A stretch of 23,422 nt of DNA, taken from contig JNEM01015608.1 in NCBI GenBank assembly GCA_000697335.1, positions 1-23,422 of the forward strand. Reading direction: 5' to 3'. The position numbers were made by a program, and so were the translations under genes. The stretch comes from Conidiobolus incongruus B7586. Its lineage: Eukaryota > Entomophthoromycota > Entomophthoromycetes > Entomophthorales > Conidiobolaceae. Of the stretch, positions 1 through 12,524 are shown piece by piece. The first letter of the stretch is position 1. Each line of letters begins with the position of its first letter. The notes under the pieces were generated by a model. That model worked only from the letters and a program-made list of their open reading frames with translations. It made no database searches and was not told the origin of the DNA.

Positions 1-429
1 ATATATATTAATATATATAATAATTATTTTGATTAAAAAGATTATATTTTAAAATTAAATATTTAATTTTGTTATATTTAAATCAAATAATAATAATTAA
101 AAGACTTTTATTTTAGTATTAGTAAAATTAAACCATAAACCCTTTAAAATCATTTAAAATTTATAAGCAGCTTTTAATAATGAAGCATTATCTAAATTAA
201 TAGTTTAATGCTAAATAAATTACTTTAAGGCTAAAAAAAACTATCTAAAACCTATTAAAATCTAAAAGATTAATTTTACTATCATTTTTTAATTATTAAT
301 AAAATAAAGAAATATATTAAAAAAACCTTTTTATTTCAGTTAGAGAATTATAAAGATATTTTAATATTAGTCATATATGTATTATATATATATATATTAA
401 AGTTTAAATGAAAATTAATTAATAAAAAT

Positions 430-1020
430 ATAAATTAAATATCTTATAATTTAACTAAAGCTTTAAAAAAAGCTAGAGTAACTATGGCTAAATAAAACTT
501 ATTAAGCTATAGCTAGAAACTAAGGCTTTTACAGTGAATTATTTAAATTGATAAATCTTAAGTTCTTTTATATAATCTTTTACCAAAACATAAATCAAAG
601 TGTAAGATTAAGATAAATCAACTTTTTTTACAAATTTCTTTAAATAAACATTTTATTGATAAGCAAATATTAATTGTTATAATAGTTTATAATGGCTTAT
701 GTTATTTTTATTTAATTCTTAAACAAAAATCAATTAATAATAAACATTATATTTCTTTTTTAAATAAATCTATTTTAAATTAGTATTTTTAATATAATTT
801 AAAAAAAATTATTATTTTATATGATAATTATAATATATAAAAATCTAAAGCTATAAAAAACTTTCTAATTAAAAATATTTGAAAAAATTATAATATCTAA
901 TATATTCCTTAAATTATAACCTATATGATTATAATTATTTTGTGCAATTAAAAAACCAGCTTATAAAAAAAATTTCTATAGGAAAATTTAATTAGTTTAT
1001 AAAATATCAAATTTTAGCTC
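430..1020 (+). mobile_element. Decayed Tc1/mariner (IS630-Tc1-mariner) transposase relic
   Basis: This is a stop-riddled fossil of a DDE transposase of a cut-and-paste DNA transposon. In the frame of 454 one reads ALKKARVTMAK, followed after a stop by NLLSYS, which resembles the helix-turn-helix linker region of fungal Tc1-like proteins. In the frame of 691, NG-x-CYFYLILKQKSINN is followed by KHYISFLNKS, and a DN pair at 823-828 sits where the second catalytic Asp (usually MDN) belongs, followed by KSKAIKNFLI. After a frame change, from about 912, NYN-LYD-YNYFVQLKNQL matches the family pattern NPIE...F-x-QLK that carries the third acidic residue. Several in-frame TAA/TGA codons and at least one frameshift are present. 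I could not find terminal inverted repeats, so the ends are approximate. The domain order supports the family call; the exact clade is unknown. It cannot be active. Confidence 0.6.
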
Positions 1021-4000
1021 TTAATAAAAAGAATTATTTTTTAAGTATTAGATCTTTGTTAAAAATATAACAAAAAGTTTTGAAAAATTAAGGAAATTAT
1101 TAATTTTATAATATATATTTATTTTTACATTTTTTATATTAAAATATATTTTTTTAATTATAAAAAATTCTTATTATTTAAATTACAAAGTAATAATAAT
1201 AATAATATTAATATTAATAATTAGGAGGTATGTTTAAGATCATATTATTTTTATTTATAATACTTAATCCAATTAATTTAGTAATAATATATAAATCATA
1301 AGAATATAATATTTATATTAATATATTTATTAAAATATATAAATTGATAAATAAAAAGTTTCTAATTTGATTTATAATTAAATTTGCCAAATTTATAAAT
1401 TATTGAATTTAATATTAAAATTTTGCAAAAAAATATATAAAATTTTAATTAAATAAATTAATAATTAATTAATTATTTTATCAATACTGTATTATATTGC
1501 AATATTAGTAGTAAATTCAATTAAACTTTGTATACAACACAAAAATTTTATGGAAATTGTTAAATACTAATTATCTTTATTTTTTGATAATTAATATTAA
1601 ATATAATTTTCTTAATAAACTAAATTTATATAGTATTTAACATAAATTTGATGTCTAGTAAATGATATGATATTTTTTTATTTGAATCATCCATCCTAGG
1701 GTAAATTTAGAAATTTAAAAAAATAAGAGTAACTTATATAATATTGGAATAATTATTTTAATTAATAAATTTTTATACCTGATTCTCAAAATAATTTAAA
1801 CTCTTTCAACTCTCTATTTACAGTTTTAAATACCTAACAAATTATAGATACTATAATAATCATAATTTCTTATATATTAAATAGATCATTACTTATTTAT
1901 ATATATGCTAATATTGTGTATTTTCTTTACAATTTATTAGCAAATTTATTGATGTTTTAATATTAATTAATTTAATGTCTGAAACTTAGGTTGCGCAAAT
2001 TTTCCCCTTAAAATTGGTTAAATCAATTTGAAATATATAATTTTTATAAAAATAATTACGATCAAAATTACATCATTATTACATCATAATTATATGAAAT
2101 ATTTAAAACCTAATAGGAAACCAAAATTTCCTAAAACCTCACTTTAAAGCCCAGTGTGTGATTTTAAATTGAAGAGTAAAAACTAGGGTTATAAAATTTC
2201 CAATGAAGTATGTATTCAAGTTATATATATATATCATGTCTTATTTTTTACACTTGAAAAACTTTATTATTGCTTTCGAATAATGAAAAAGTAATTTATT
2301 CAATACGCCCATCATAAAACATGTGGAATATTATTAATTTTTAATAATGAAATAACATCAATTGCCTAATATTTCATTATTATATTTAATTCAATAAGTC
2401 TATTAATACCCTGGTCAATAATTTAATATTTGAAGTTATATGGTTTAATGAGAAAGAAAAAAATTTACGATATAATGATAAGGATAATATAATGCATAGT
2501 TCGTTGAATTTCTACTCTTTCTGAGCATTCATCAATATTTAATCTGGGCCTAGATAAACTATAATTTGAATTATATATATTTGGATTTTACTTTAAAATA
2601 TTCATTAGGTTCAATCATACAGCACTAACATATTATTATCATCTTTAGTCAACTATATATATTTTTAACAATGCTTTCCCTCCAAAATATAAAAATAAAG
2701 CAAAATCTTATTAAGCAATATTGGATAATAAGATAAAGCTAAAGTTAGAAATATATGAACTTTAATTAAATTCAAGTTTTATCTGACCTTTAATATCAAA
2801 TAAATTTTTGATAATAAAATAATTTTTAATATATAAAATACTTTTTATATGAAATATTTTTCAAAGATATGAAAAATAAATCTAAAATAATTTTCCTAAT
2901 ATCTTAATATAAATTATATAAAAAATAAAAAATTTTTTTAATATAATTTTAATTTAATATTAAAAATAATATATTATTTTAATTTATATAAAATAATATA
3001 TTAAAAAAACAATTTTTTTATAATATATAGAAAAAAATTCATTATTATAAACATAAGTTTTTTGAATTTATTTTGGTAAAAATTGGTCTAAAAATAATAT
3101 TAACTATATTAATAAATAATATTAACTAAATATAAATAAACTTAGATTATTTTGTAATTATTTAGAAAATATAGAATAATTAATTATATTATATAAATAT
3201 TAATCAAAATAAATATATGGCTTAATAGAAGAAAAAATTAAATTAATTAAAGATTTATTAGAAAAATAACCCATGGTTTAATCTTTATAATTTCAAATTT
3301 AAAGTTTTTTATTAAAAAATTTAAAAAATTATTTATTTTAAATGAAAAATATAAATTAACTATTGAAATAAAAATAATTAATATTTTAAATAAAATAATA
3401 AATAATCTTTAAATATAAATATTATTAATTTTATTTATAATAAAATTATATTAAAATATATAATCAATATTTATAGTTTAAATTATTGAAATTAATAATA
3501 AAATTACTTTTAATATTATATTAATAATATATTAAAGAATTTAATTAACTATTTTTAAAAAAACAAAATTATAATATTTTTAATATAATATATTCTATCT
3601 AAGCTTTATATTTAAATTTTAAAATAATTATAGTTTAAATATTCAAACCAAGGTTTTAAATAAAATATTATTAATTAATAAATTTTTTCATAGTTTTATT
3701 ATATATATATTTTTATAATTCTTTTTTTATTTCTGATTTAATTATTGAATATGGAAAAAATAATAAAAAAGATAAAAATATTTGTCAAATATATAATAAA
3801 TCACAAAAAATGAATCTAATTAAATTTATAATAATAAATATTTTAGATAAATATAATTAAATAAATAAATTATCCTAATGCTGGAAACTAGGGTAGTTGC
3901 CTTGTTTCAGGAAACCTTTACTATCCAGATTAAGGAAAAGTTATTTTTATTAAGGTAAGGTTCTTTGATAATATAAATAAGATGGATTAAGGATAAATTA

Positions 4001-6260
4001 TGGGAGAGTTTAGATAAAAGGCAATGGTATATGAGGTTATTAAATAAATATGTGACAATGGATGGAGAAATTATTTAAAAAACCTTGTATATTATATATA
4101 AAATTGACTTTTCAAATTTATTGATAAATAATATTATATAATATTTTTCTTGGTTTTGATATTTAGAAATTAATAAAAAAATAAAAAAATAATTTAAAAT
4201 ACAAAATATAAAACAATGTTCATATAATCTTAATATAAATTGAATCAAAGCTTATTTGTCAAAACAAAAGAATACCTTTATACAAGGTAATTATTTATAA
4301 TAAATATCAAGTAAGCAAAACATCTGGTAATTATAAATATTTGCATATATAACATAAATCAAGCAAGACCTTTAAGTATCCTTACTATCATATACTTATG
4401 GACCGAGACATCAATATTGTCAGAAATATACTCCTTCACTATCTAACAGTGAATCAAGTTAGTCTTCAGAAATTGGTGCTGGGGCTTATCCTCTTAAAGT
4501 CTCTGCACTCTTAACAGGACTTGGACAAGGGTGATCAAATCTGATCAACTTTAAACAAGTTTATTTATAAGCGAAGATAACTATAGAATTGATTATACAA
4601 TTGATTTTCAAATTTCGAATTTTGAAATAAGGTAATTCAAATCGTTTGAGCTTTCATTTTCTAAGTTCAAAAATCGATAAATGGTATTTTAAATGTTAAC
4701 ATATCATGCAATAATAACGATTTTCTCATATCTGCTATATATATTATTATATTAACTGTATAAATATTTATTATTCTATTATTTATCATAATTTTGGATA
4801 TATTCTCACTTTCAAAATAAAACTAACAGCAAATATAAATGCAATTAAATCATATTACGAATATTTTCAATTCGAAAGTATAATTTGGAAAAAATATTAC
4901 CAAATAGAATTAATCAAATAACTAGTTCGTTTTAAAAATACTTGGTATGCCTCATACCAAAAAAAATATAAAGTGTTAATGATACAATTGATTTCAGAAA
5001 CAAATCGTTTATCGATCTTACAAATTACAATCTCTTATTTATTATATGCCTCATTATAGTTTGAATGTTATTTAGCAACTTTATATATTTTTGATGTGCT
5101 TATACTTCTAAATCTTTCAATAATAAGCTTTGGATGAAAAAAAAATAATACAAATTTGTATAAAATTAAAGTAGATTGATCAATATATTAGTATTAAGGA
5201 AAAAACTCTGAAATCATATATAATTTAATCAACTTTCTCATAAAAATAAATTCTGTATAACCAATAAAAATTTATTTAGGTAATTTCGATTATTTATAGA
5301 ATTTTATTTTTAATTTATCATTAAACTATATTAATTCTTTTTGAAGTCGATTACAAAATAATAAAAAATATATTTATTAAAAATCAAGTTGAATTACAAT
5401 CCTGACTCGAATTTATAATAATAATAATATTAATAATAATTTATATTAATGTTTTATATACAATTAAGTTGAATAATTTAAATCTAAAATTTTGAATTAA
5501 AAAGGAAAAATAAGATGTTTGACAATTAAGTTTAATGGTTAATAGAGGTTGAGGTGAGTGAGGAGAATGCTATAATTAGCAATTATTAGAAAAAATCATC
5601 TGATAAATCTTAAAACCAAGCTAAATAGATATAAATTTCGATTCATTAGATCCAATGATTGCTATTGTTTTATATTTTTACCACTATACTTCAAAACAGT
5701 GTCAATATATTTTATTTTATTTTCTTTCAAAAGAAATTTTGAACGATGTGAAAATTTGAAAAAAATAAGAATATTCTGGAAGTCAAAATCTAGTGAACTC
5801 GAAATTACCTATTGAAGTAAAAATGGGAAATCATAAAACCTATTGAATGGATTTTATCTATTGGCTATAATGTTAGAATTGATCAAATAGCAATTTGGTT
5901 GATCATTTAAGAATGAGGAGAGTTTTAAAATTGTTTGATATTACTTTTAAGTAAAGTGAAAGGATACAATTTCCCAATTCATTCAACTATAAAATTCATC
6001 AAGAGATTAATAATTGATTTGTAATCAGTTGAGATAAATTGAATGCGTAAATTACAATCCCATAATTTTTTATTTAACCCAAACTACCCAAATTTCCATG
6101 ATAAAAGCCCATTAGCCCCAATTAAATACTAAATTTTGATTTTTTCATATTAAGGCTTAATTATTTAATCTCTTGTATTTCACCAACCCTATTTATTTAA
6201 GAACCCTTTCATTTCAAAACCAAAAAGAAACTATTTTATATTATAAATTCTTCAAGTGTA
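1021..6260. other. Long AT-rich gene-free region
   Basis: I see no gene here on either strand. Every frame is broken by frequent TAA/TAG/TGA codons. There is a short AAT-repeat stretch near 1191-1208 and another near 5412-5435. The stretch around 2820-3850 is almost pure A/T and may be old repeat debris, but no family can be named. Two patches are visibly less AT-rich: about 3880-4075 and about 4380-4560; the second is discussed in the findings. The last 200 bp (about 6055-6260) is C-containing on the + strand and probably holds the SF1 promoter and 5' UTR. Confidence 0.6.
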
Positions 6261-7989
6261 ATGACAATGCACTCTTCCATTACCGGAACTAATAACATTC
6301 CACTTGGTAAAAGAAAGTTTAAATCCAAATTTGAAGGAGAAGACTCTAGTCCTCCTTCTCAGACTGGTTCCGATTCTCATTCTACAGGTAGGCAAGTGAC
6401 TTCTCCTCCTTCAAATACTAGTGGTCCTTCCACAACAACTTCCAATGGTCATTCTGCTGAGAAAGGAAAGAAAAGGAGAAGCCGTTGGGGAGAAAGTACC
6501 TCCAAAGTAAGCTTACCAGGCTTGCCTACTACATTACCTGCTAACATTACTAAAGAACAAATGAACTCTTATTTAAGTAAGTGTTGTACAATCAATTATA
6601 CTATTTTTCAGTTATTAATTACTTTTAATATAGTGTATCTTCGATTAGAAGAAATAAATTTAAAACTCCGAACGGGTGACTATATGCCACCTTCCGATAG
6701 ACGCTCACCTTCTCCTGAACCAATTTATGGTGCCGATGGTAAACGTGTTAATACTCGAGAGTATCGATATAGAAAAAAGCTTGAAGACGAGCGCAATAAA
6801 ATTATTGAGGCTGCCATTCAAGCAAATCCAGATTTCAAACCTCCTCCCGATTATCGCCGACCATCTAAATTACAAGAAAAAGTTATCATCCCGGTCGATG
6901 AATATCCCGACATTAACTTCATTGGTTTGCTCATTGGTCCTCGTGGTAATACATTAAAAAATATGGAATCAGAATCTGGAGCAAAAATCAGCATTAGAGG
7001 AAAGGGCAGTGTTAAAGAAGGTAAAAGAACTGATAATCCTACTCCTGATCAAGATGAACCACTCCACTGTCTTGTTACCGCTGATTCTGAAGAAAAAGTC
7101 AAAAAAGCTGTTCAACTTATTAAGAAAATTATTTCTACAGTAAGTTTATATAATCTTAATTATTTTTTGTCATAAATTCTAATATCCAATTTAGTCATCC
7201 AATGTTCCTGAAGGTATGAACGAACTTAAGAGAAGTCAGCTCAGAGAATTGGCAGCATTGAATGGTACCTTAAGAGATGATGAAAGCCAAATTTGTTCTA
7301 ATTGTGGTGCTGTTGGTCATCGTCGTTTTGAATGTCCTGAAACTCAGAATGTCACTACAAATTTGATTTGTAGAATTTGTAATGGCGTTGGTCATACAGC
7401 TCGCGATTGTATGCAAAGAAATAATCCCGAAGCTTTAGAGCAAGCCAAACAGCGTGATATGCAATTGAATTCAGAGTACATGAATCTCATGGCTGCCCTT
7501 GGAGAAAAGGTATCTGGCGGTACTCAGCCACCTTTACCCACTGAACAACCTCCTCCACCTCCTCCACCAGTATCTTCTTCCTATAATGCTCAATCAGCAG
7601 GACATTATGATGCTGGTAAGAAGGCATCTACATGGGGTACTAGTGAAGATGGTACCACTGTTTGGAGTCGAGCCCCTGGTGGTCCAATTAACCAAGTGAT
7701 TCCTCCACCTCCTCCACCACCTTCTTCAGGTCCCACTTCCAATAATTCTAACTGGAACTCATATTCACACCCTCCACCACCTCCTCCACCATCTTCTCAA
7801 TCTAACATGGGATACTATTATCCATCTGATTCGTTACATTATGGTAGTGTTCCTCCTCCACCTCCCCCACCAAGCGGTGGATATACACACTATCAACCTC
7901 CACCTCCTCCTCCCTCTTCTGGCGGCAACTATTGGGAATCCCAGTCATCCTATCCTCCACCACCTCCACCACCCCCACCATCTAACTAA
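6261..7989 (+). CDS. SF1/BBP: Branchpoint-binding protein (splicing factor 1, SF1/BBP)
   Basis: This nuclear protein recognises the intron branch-point sequence and, with U2AF, forms the early (E) spliceosomal complex. Exons are 6261-6576, 6634-7139 and 7195-7989; introns are 57 bp and 55 bp, both GT...AG. The spliced product is 538 aa. Visible parts: the tryptophan U2AF-ligand motif KRRSRWGE at residues 71-78; the helix-hairpin/linker region with [18 protein letters not shown] near 118-135; a KH/QUA2 RNA-binding domain about 190-274 with the GPRG loop at 207-210; and two CCHC zinc knuckles at 308-321 ([14 protein letters not shown]) and 333-346. Residues about 386-538 form a proline-rich tail with repeated runs of 5-9 Pro. 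The first ATG is used; a second ATG lies two codons downstream and either could serve. Splicing intron 1 restores SYLMYLRLEEI, the expected family sequence. Intron 1 is also stop-free in frame (see findings). The gene is convergent with Rab6. Confidence 0.95.
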
Positions 7990-9152
7990 TCAACTAACAA
8001 CATTATCTCTCATTACTAACTAACAATATTGATATTTACTAAAGCCCAAGTCTCTCATCGGGTTCTTCATGTTCATATAGATCAATTATCTTACTTCCAA
8101 TTAACTAACTTCCAACTATTTTATATACTCTTAGTCATACACAACATATCACACTTTTAAAACAGTTTATTCATAATTATTTTTATCCATAAATTCATAT
8201 GAAATTGTTATAATAAAACTTATGTGTGATTGTATTTGTTTTTAAATTATTTTAAAATGTAATTTTTATATTTTATATATTGGAATTTGGTATCATTATT
8301 TGAATTCATTTTAAAGTAGATATGATTAAAAAATCTTTTGGTTTTTAAAGATATCATGAAATGATTAAGATTTACAAAAATACTTAATTTTTAAGTGATT
8401 TTTTATCACATTTAAATGCTTATTGTTTGAATAATAATTTAAACTCAAAGATCCAGTTATATAATAGACTTAGCTAACAGCATTATATGCATATTTCAAG
8501 TTTAGAACTGTATTTAATAGATATAATACTAAATTTGAATGAATCTAAGTAAGGTGTTCCCATTTCTTAATTTTTGAATTCAATTTAATAAAATTATTGT
8601 ATAAATTAAAATAAATATTTTGATCGTAGAAATTATTATTATAAATTGTATTATTATTAACTATATATTGATATTAATAATATAAAAAGATATACACAAT
8701 ATGATAATTTGGTTCAAAAAGGTATTTAGAATCACTCATATTATAAAGTTCTAAACTCATAATTTTGTATGATCTAACCTTTTATTCATTATTCATAGTA
8801 GATAATTTATAGTTTGATAGAAATATCTACTCAAGATTAATATCTAATCTAGTATTTTTCATTAAATCAATATATTCTCAATATCCTGCAATTAATAATA
8901 TCAGGACTAATAGTAAATCTTAAACATAAAGATAAAAAAAAATTTAAATAATTAGAGGTTAAAAGTCATAGTTTAAAGCTAAAATTTTATAATATATTAT
9001 ATAATTATATATGCTGAGTTTTATATATAAAGAAATTTATATTTTTCATTAATTCAAATTTAAAAATAAAATATATTTTAAATTTGGCTTAAATGTTGAA
9101 TTTGAACAAATTGAAAACTGTAGTATATGTGACAAGGTGTAAATTAATATTA
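7990..9152. other. Convergent intergenic spacer between SF1/BBP and Rab6
   Basis: This region must hold the 3' ends of both convergent genes. Apart from the AATAAA near 8212 I see no coding frame, RNA gene or repeat. From about 8250 it is uniformly A/T-rich. Confidence 0.6.
8212..8217 (+). promoter_or_regulatory. Possible polyadenylation signal of SF1/BBP
   Basis: A canonical AATAAA lies about 220 bp after the SF1 stop and is followed by a T/GT-rich stretch (about 8220-8245), the usual layout of a cleavage site. The preceding 120 bp is pyrimidine-rich, like a 3' UTR. AATAAA is common by chance in DNA this AT-rich, so this is tentative. Confidence 0.35.
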
Positions 9153-10145
<993 letters not shown>

Positions 10146-11987
10146 ATTTAATTTAATTTAATTATCAATTATAAACAGAACTATTCAAGAGCAAAGAGTG
10201 TTAATTAATGGATTAAATATTACTATTAATATAAAATTTCAAAAAAATTTTTTTTGGTTTGGGGTTGACTGAATGATATATATATAAATTACCCAATTTA
10301 TTTAACCATCTTTGAATTGGGGTAAGTGTTATAAATTAGGCTATTCTTTATTTAATTTTATAGAAGTAATACAATAATTGGTAGAGGTTTATTAGTCTGA
10401 TCATCTCATTAATACTCTAGTGATATTGTGACAATTATTTTCTTTTAGTTATTAGATTGGAATTATTTTAACTTGATATTACTACAGTACCTGAGTCCAT
10501 AAAATTATTTAGGCATTGTCATCTTTTCAATTCTAAATTTTATGAATAGTTGAACACAAATGTGTTAAAATTCATAATATCAATTATTATCAAGTTTTAT
10601 TATCTTCAAAATAAAAAAATATATATACAACGTATATTATATACAATATATTCAAATAATAGTATTTAATAAGTGCATGAATAGCATTAAGCCATTAAAA
10701 TCATCATAGATGATATACTTTACATTCCTCAATATAATATATTAAAAAATAAATTAAACTTATCATATTAAAAACAAAATTAACCAATAATATCATGTTT
10801 TTTATATAGTAAAACATTTACATATTTAAGAATATTTATATAATACAATTGAATAATTTTTTAAATATCAGGAAAAATTTGTATTAATTACTTAATTTTC
10901 AAAAATTGAATTGAATTTGAAAGAATGATATCTTTATAATATTAATTGTAATTATATTTATTTTTTAAAGTTAGCCAAATTCATAATTCATTATTATAAA
11001 TAGTATAAGCTGCTTTAATTTCTCAATAACCACCATATATATTTTTTATTCAAATTAATATAATGCAATTTGGGAATTAAATATTAAAAAAATGGTTAAA
11101 AAAATAAAATTATATTGAACAAATTATCACAACAAATTTTGGTGTATAATAATAAGCTTATAATATAAATTAATTATGGAATTAACCTTCTATTCAGTGG
11201 ATGAATCATTGTTATCAATTATCAATTATCAATTTATAATTAACATCAGCTTAATAACATAGTTCATAGTGAATAAGGAAGAAAATGTTTTTTCATTTTT
11301 CGCTGAAAATTAATATTTTGGTTCATTAATTGTTCAATACTGATCAAGTTTGATCAAAAACATTCTCCATTTAATAACTATCCCAACCATATATTGATGA
11401 ATTCCTGATTATAATATTCTGAAGAGATTTTTCTTTATAAACAATTATATACTGTTAATGCAATTACCAATTTTAGATTAATAATATAATTTTAACAATT
11501 TCATTATTTTGACTGTTATTCACATATGTATAATTCCAGATTTAATATTGTTTAAATTACAATTTTCAATATTAGATATTTTATTTTGAGAGAACTCTAA
11601 ATGTTTCATTAGATATTAATACCTTATATTACTCTATATTGATTAAAAATTATTCTTCTTACGAATCTAATAGAAATACTTTTAAAATATAACCATTATA
11701 TTTAATAATTTTAATGAATTATAATGTTGAATTATATATTAATTTATCCAAGTATCATTATAATGAGAGATTGAAATACTTAATAAGCAAAAAAGTGTAA
11801 GATATAAGTGATGATATGTATTAATAAAATGAAAAAATATTTTATTCAATCAATTTCACAATGATTCAAACGAGAACAAATTTCCAATTTTTTATTTGGA
11901 AATATTAAAAATATTAAATTTAAATGTGATTTCACATGCTATTGGAAGGTATATGTAACAGGTTATAATTAAATGTTGAAAGGTCAT
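10146..11987. other. Intergenic region upstream of Rab6, no gene seen
   Basis: The first 200 bp next to the Rab6 start should hold its promoter. It contains a G-rich patch at about 10250-10270 (C-rich on the gene's strand) and a TATATATATAA-like stretch at about 10277-10288. The rest, up to the tRNA, is A/T-rich spacer without an open frame. A small tandem repeat, three copies of TTATCAA, lies at 11212-11232. Confidence 0.55.
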
Positions 11988-12069
11988 GGACAGATGGCCG
12001 AGTGGTCTAAGGCGCCACGTTAAGGCCGTGGTCTCTTCGGAGGCGAGAGTTCGAACCTCTCTCTGTTCA
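11988..12069 (+). tRNA. tRNA-Leu(AAG): tRNA-Leu (anticodon AAG)
   Basis: The 82-nt sequence folds as a class II tRNA. The acceptor stem is GGACAGA with TCTGTTC (one G-T pair) and discriminator A. The D arm is GCC...GGC. The anticodon stem is CCACG/CGTGG with loop TTAAGGC, giving anticodon AAG (A34 normally becomes inosine), which reads CUU and CUC leucine codons. A long variable arm (CTC-TTCG-GAG) is present, as expected for leucine. The T arm is GAGAG/CTCTC with loop TTCGAAC. The internal pol III promoter is visible as an A box (TGGCCGAGTGG, from 11995) and a B box (AGTTCGAACCT). There is no intron and no encoded CCA, as is normal in eukaryotic nuclear tRNA genes. Confidence 0.96.
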
Positions 12070-12076
12070 TCTAATC

Positions 12077-12082
12077 TTTTTT
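12077..12082 (+). terminator. RNA polymerase III terminator of tRNA-Leu
   Basis: A run of six T lies seven bases after the mature tRNA end. An oligo-T tract on the non-template strand this close to a tRNA is the standard pol III stop signal. Confidence 0.85.
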
Positions 12083-12524
12083 CTAATTTACTTTTCTGTT
12101 ATGATTGATCATGTATCTTGAACCAAGTTTATGTTATTGTAAATTTTTTAAATATGTGAACAAAAGATTAATTTTAATATCGATATTTGATTAGAAGCTT
12201 TTAAAATTTAATCTAAATCATATGATATTTAAAATTATTTTATAATGTTAATAAGTTGGAATTACTCTATTACTAAGACCTATACAGTCAATTATAATAT
12301 TTAAATTTTATTATCAAATTTTTAATTTTTAATATTATTTAAATCATAAACAAAACAAACGCCAATCATAATTAAATTTTATATTTCACAAAAGCAATAG
12401 AAATACAAATACCAAACTATACTAATCATAATCATTCTAGAATAATATATATAAATTGATATTATAATAATATGAAATATTTTTTGATTCTTTTTAATTG
12501 GATTTTAATACATTTTTAAATATT
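12083..12524. other. Spacer between tRNA-Leu and carboxypeptidase relic
   Basis: This is A/T-rich DNA without an open frame or recognisable repeat. Any promoter or N-terminal exon of the following carboxypeptidase relic (signal peptide and propeptide) should lie here, but I cannot recognise either. Confidence 0.5.

Noticed and set aside
3880-4075. Less AT-rich patch as a solo LTR relic
   Set aside because: It ends near TGTGACA and differs in composition from its flanks, but no paired end, TATA or target duplication could be shown.
6676-6957. 93-codon open frame inside SF1 exon 2
   Set aside because: Out-of-frame shadow of a clear SF1 coding exon; no family features.
7499-8023. Two overlapping open frames (66 and 60 codons) over the SF1 tail
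   Set aside because: They are frame shadows of the CCT/CCA repeats that encode the proline-rich tail.
11212-11232. CRISPR-like or regulatory repeat (three TTATCAA copies)
   Set aside because: Too short, no spacers, simple tandem duplication in a eukaryotic genome.
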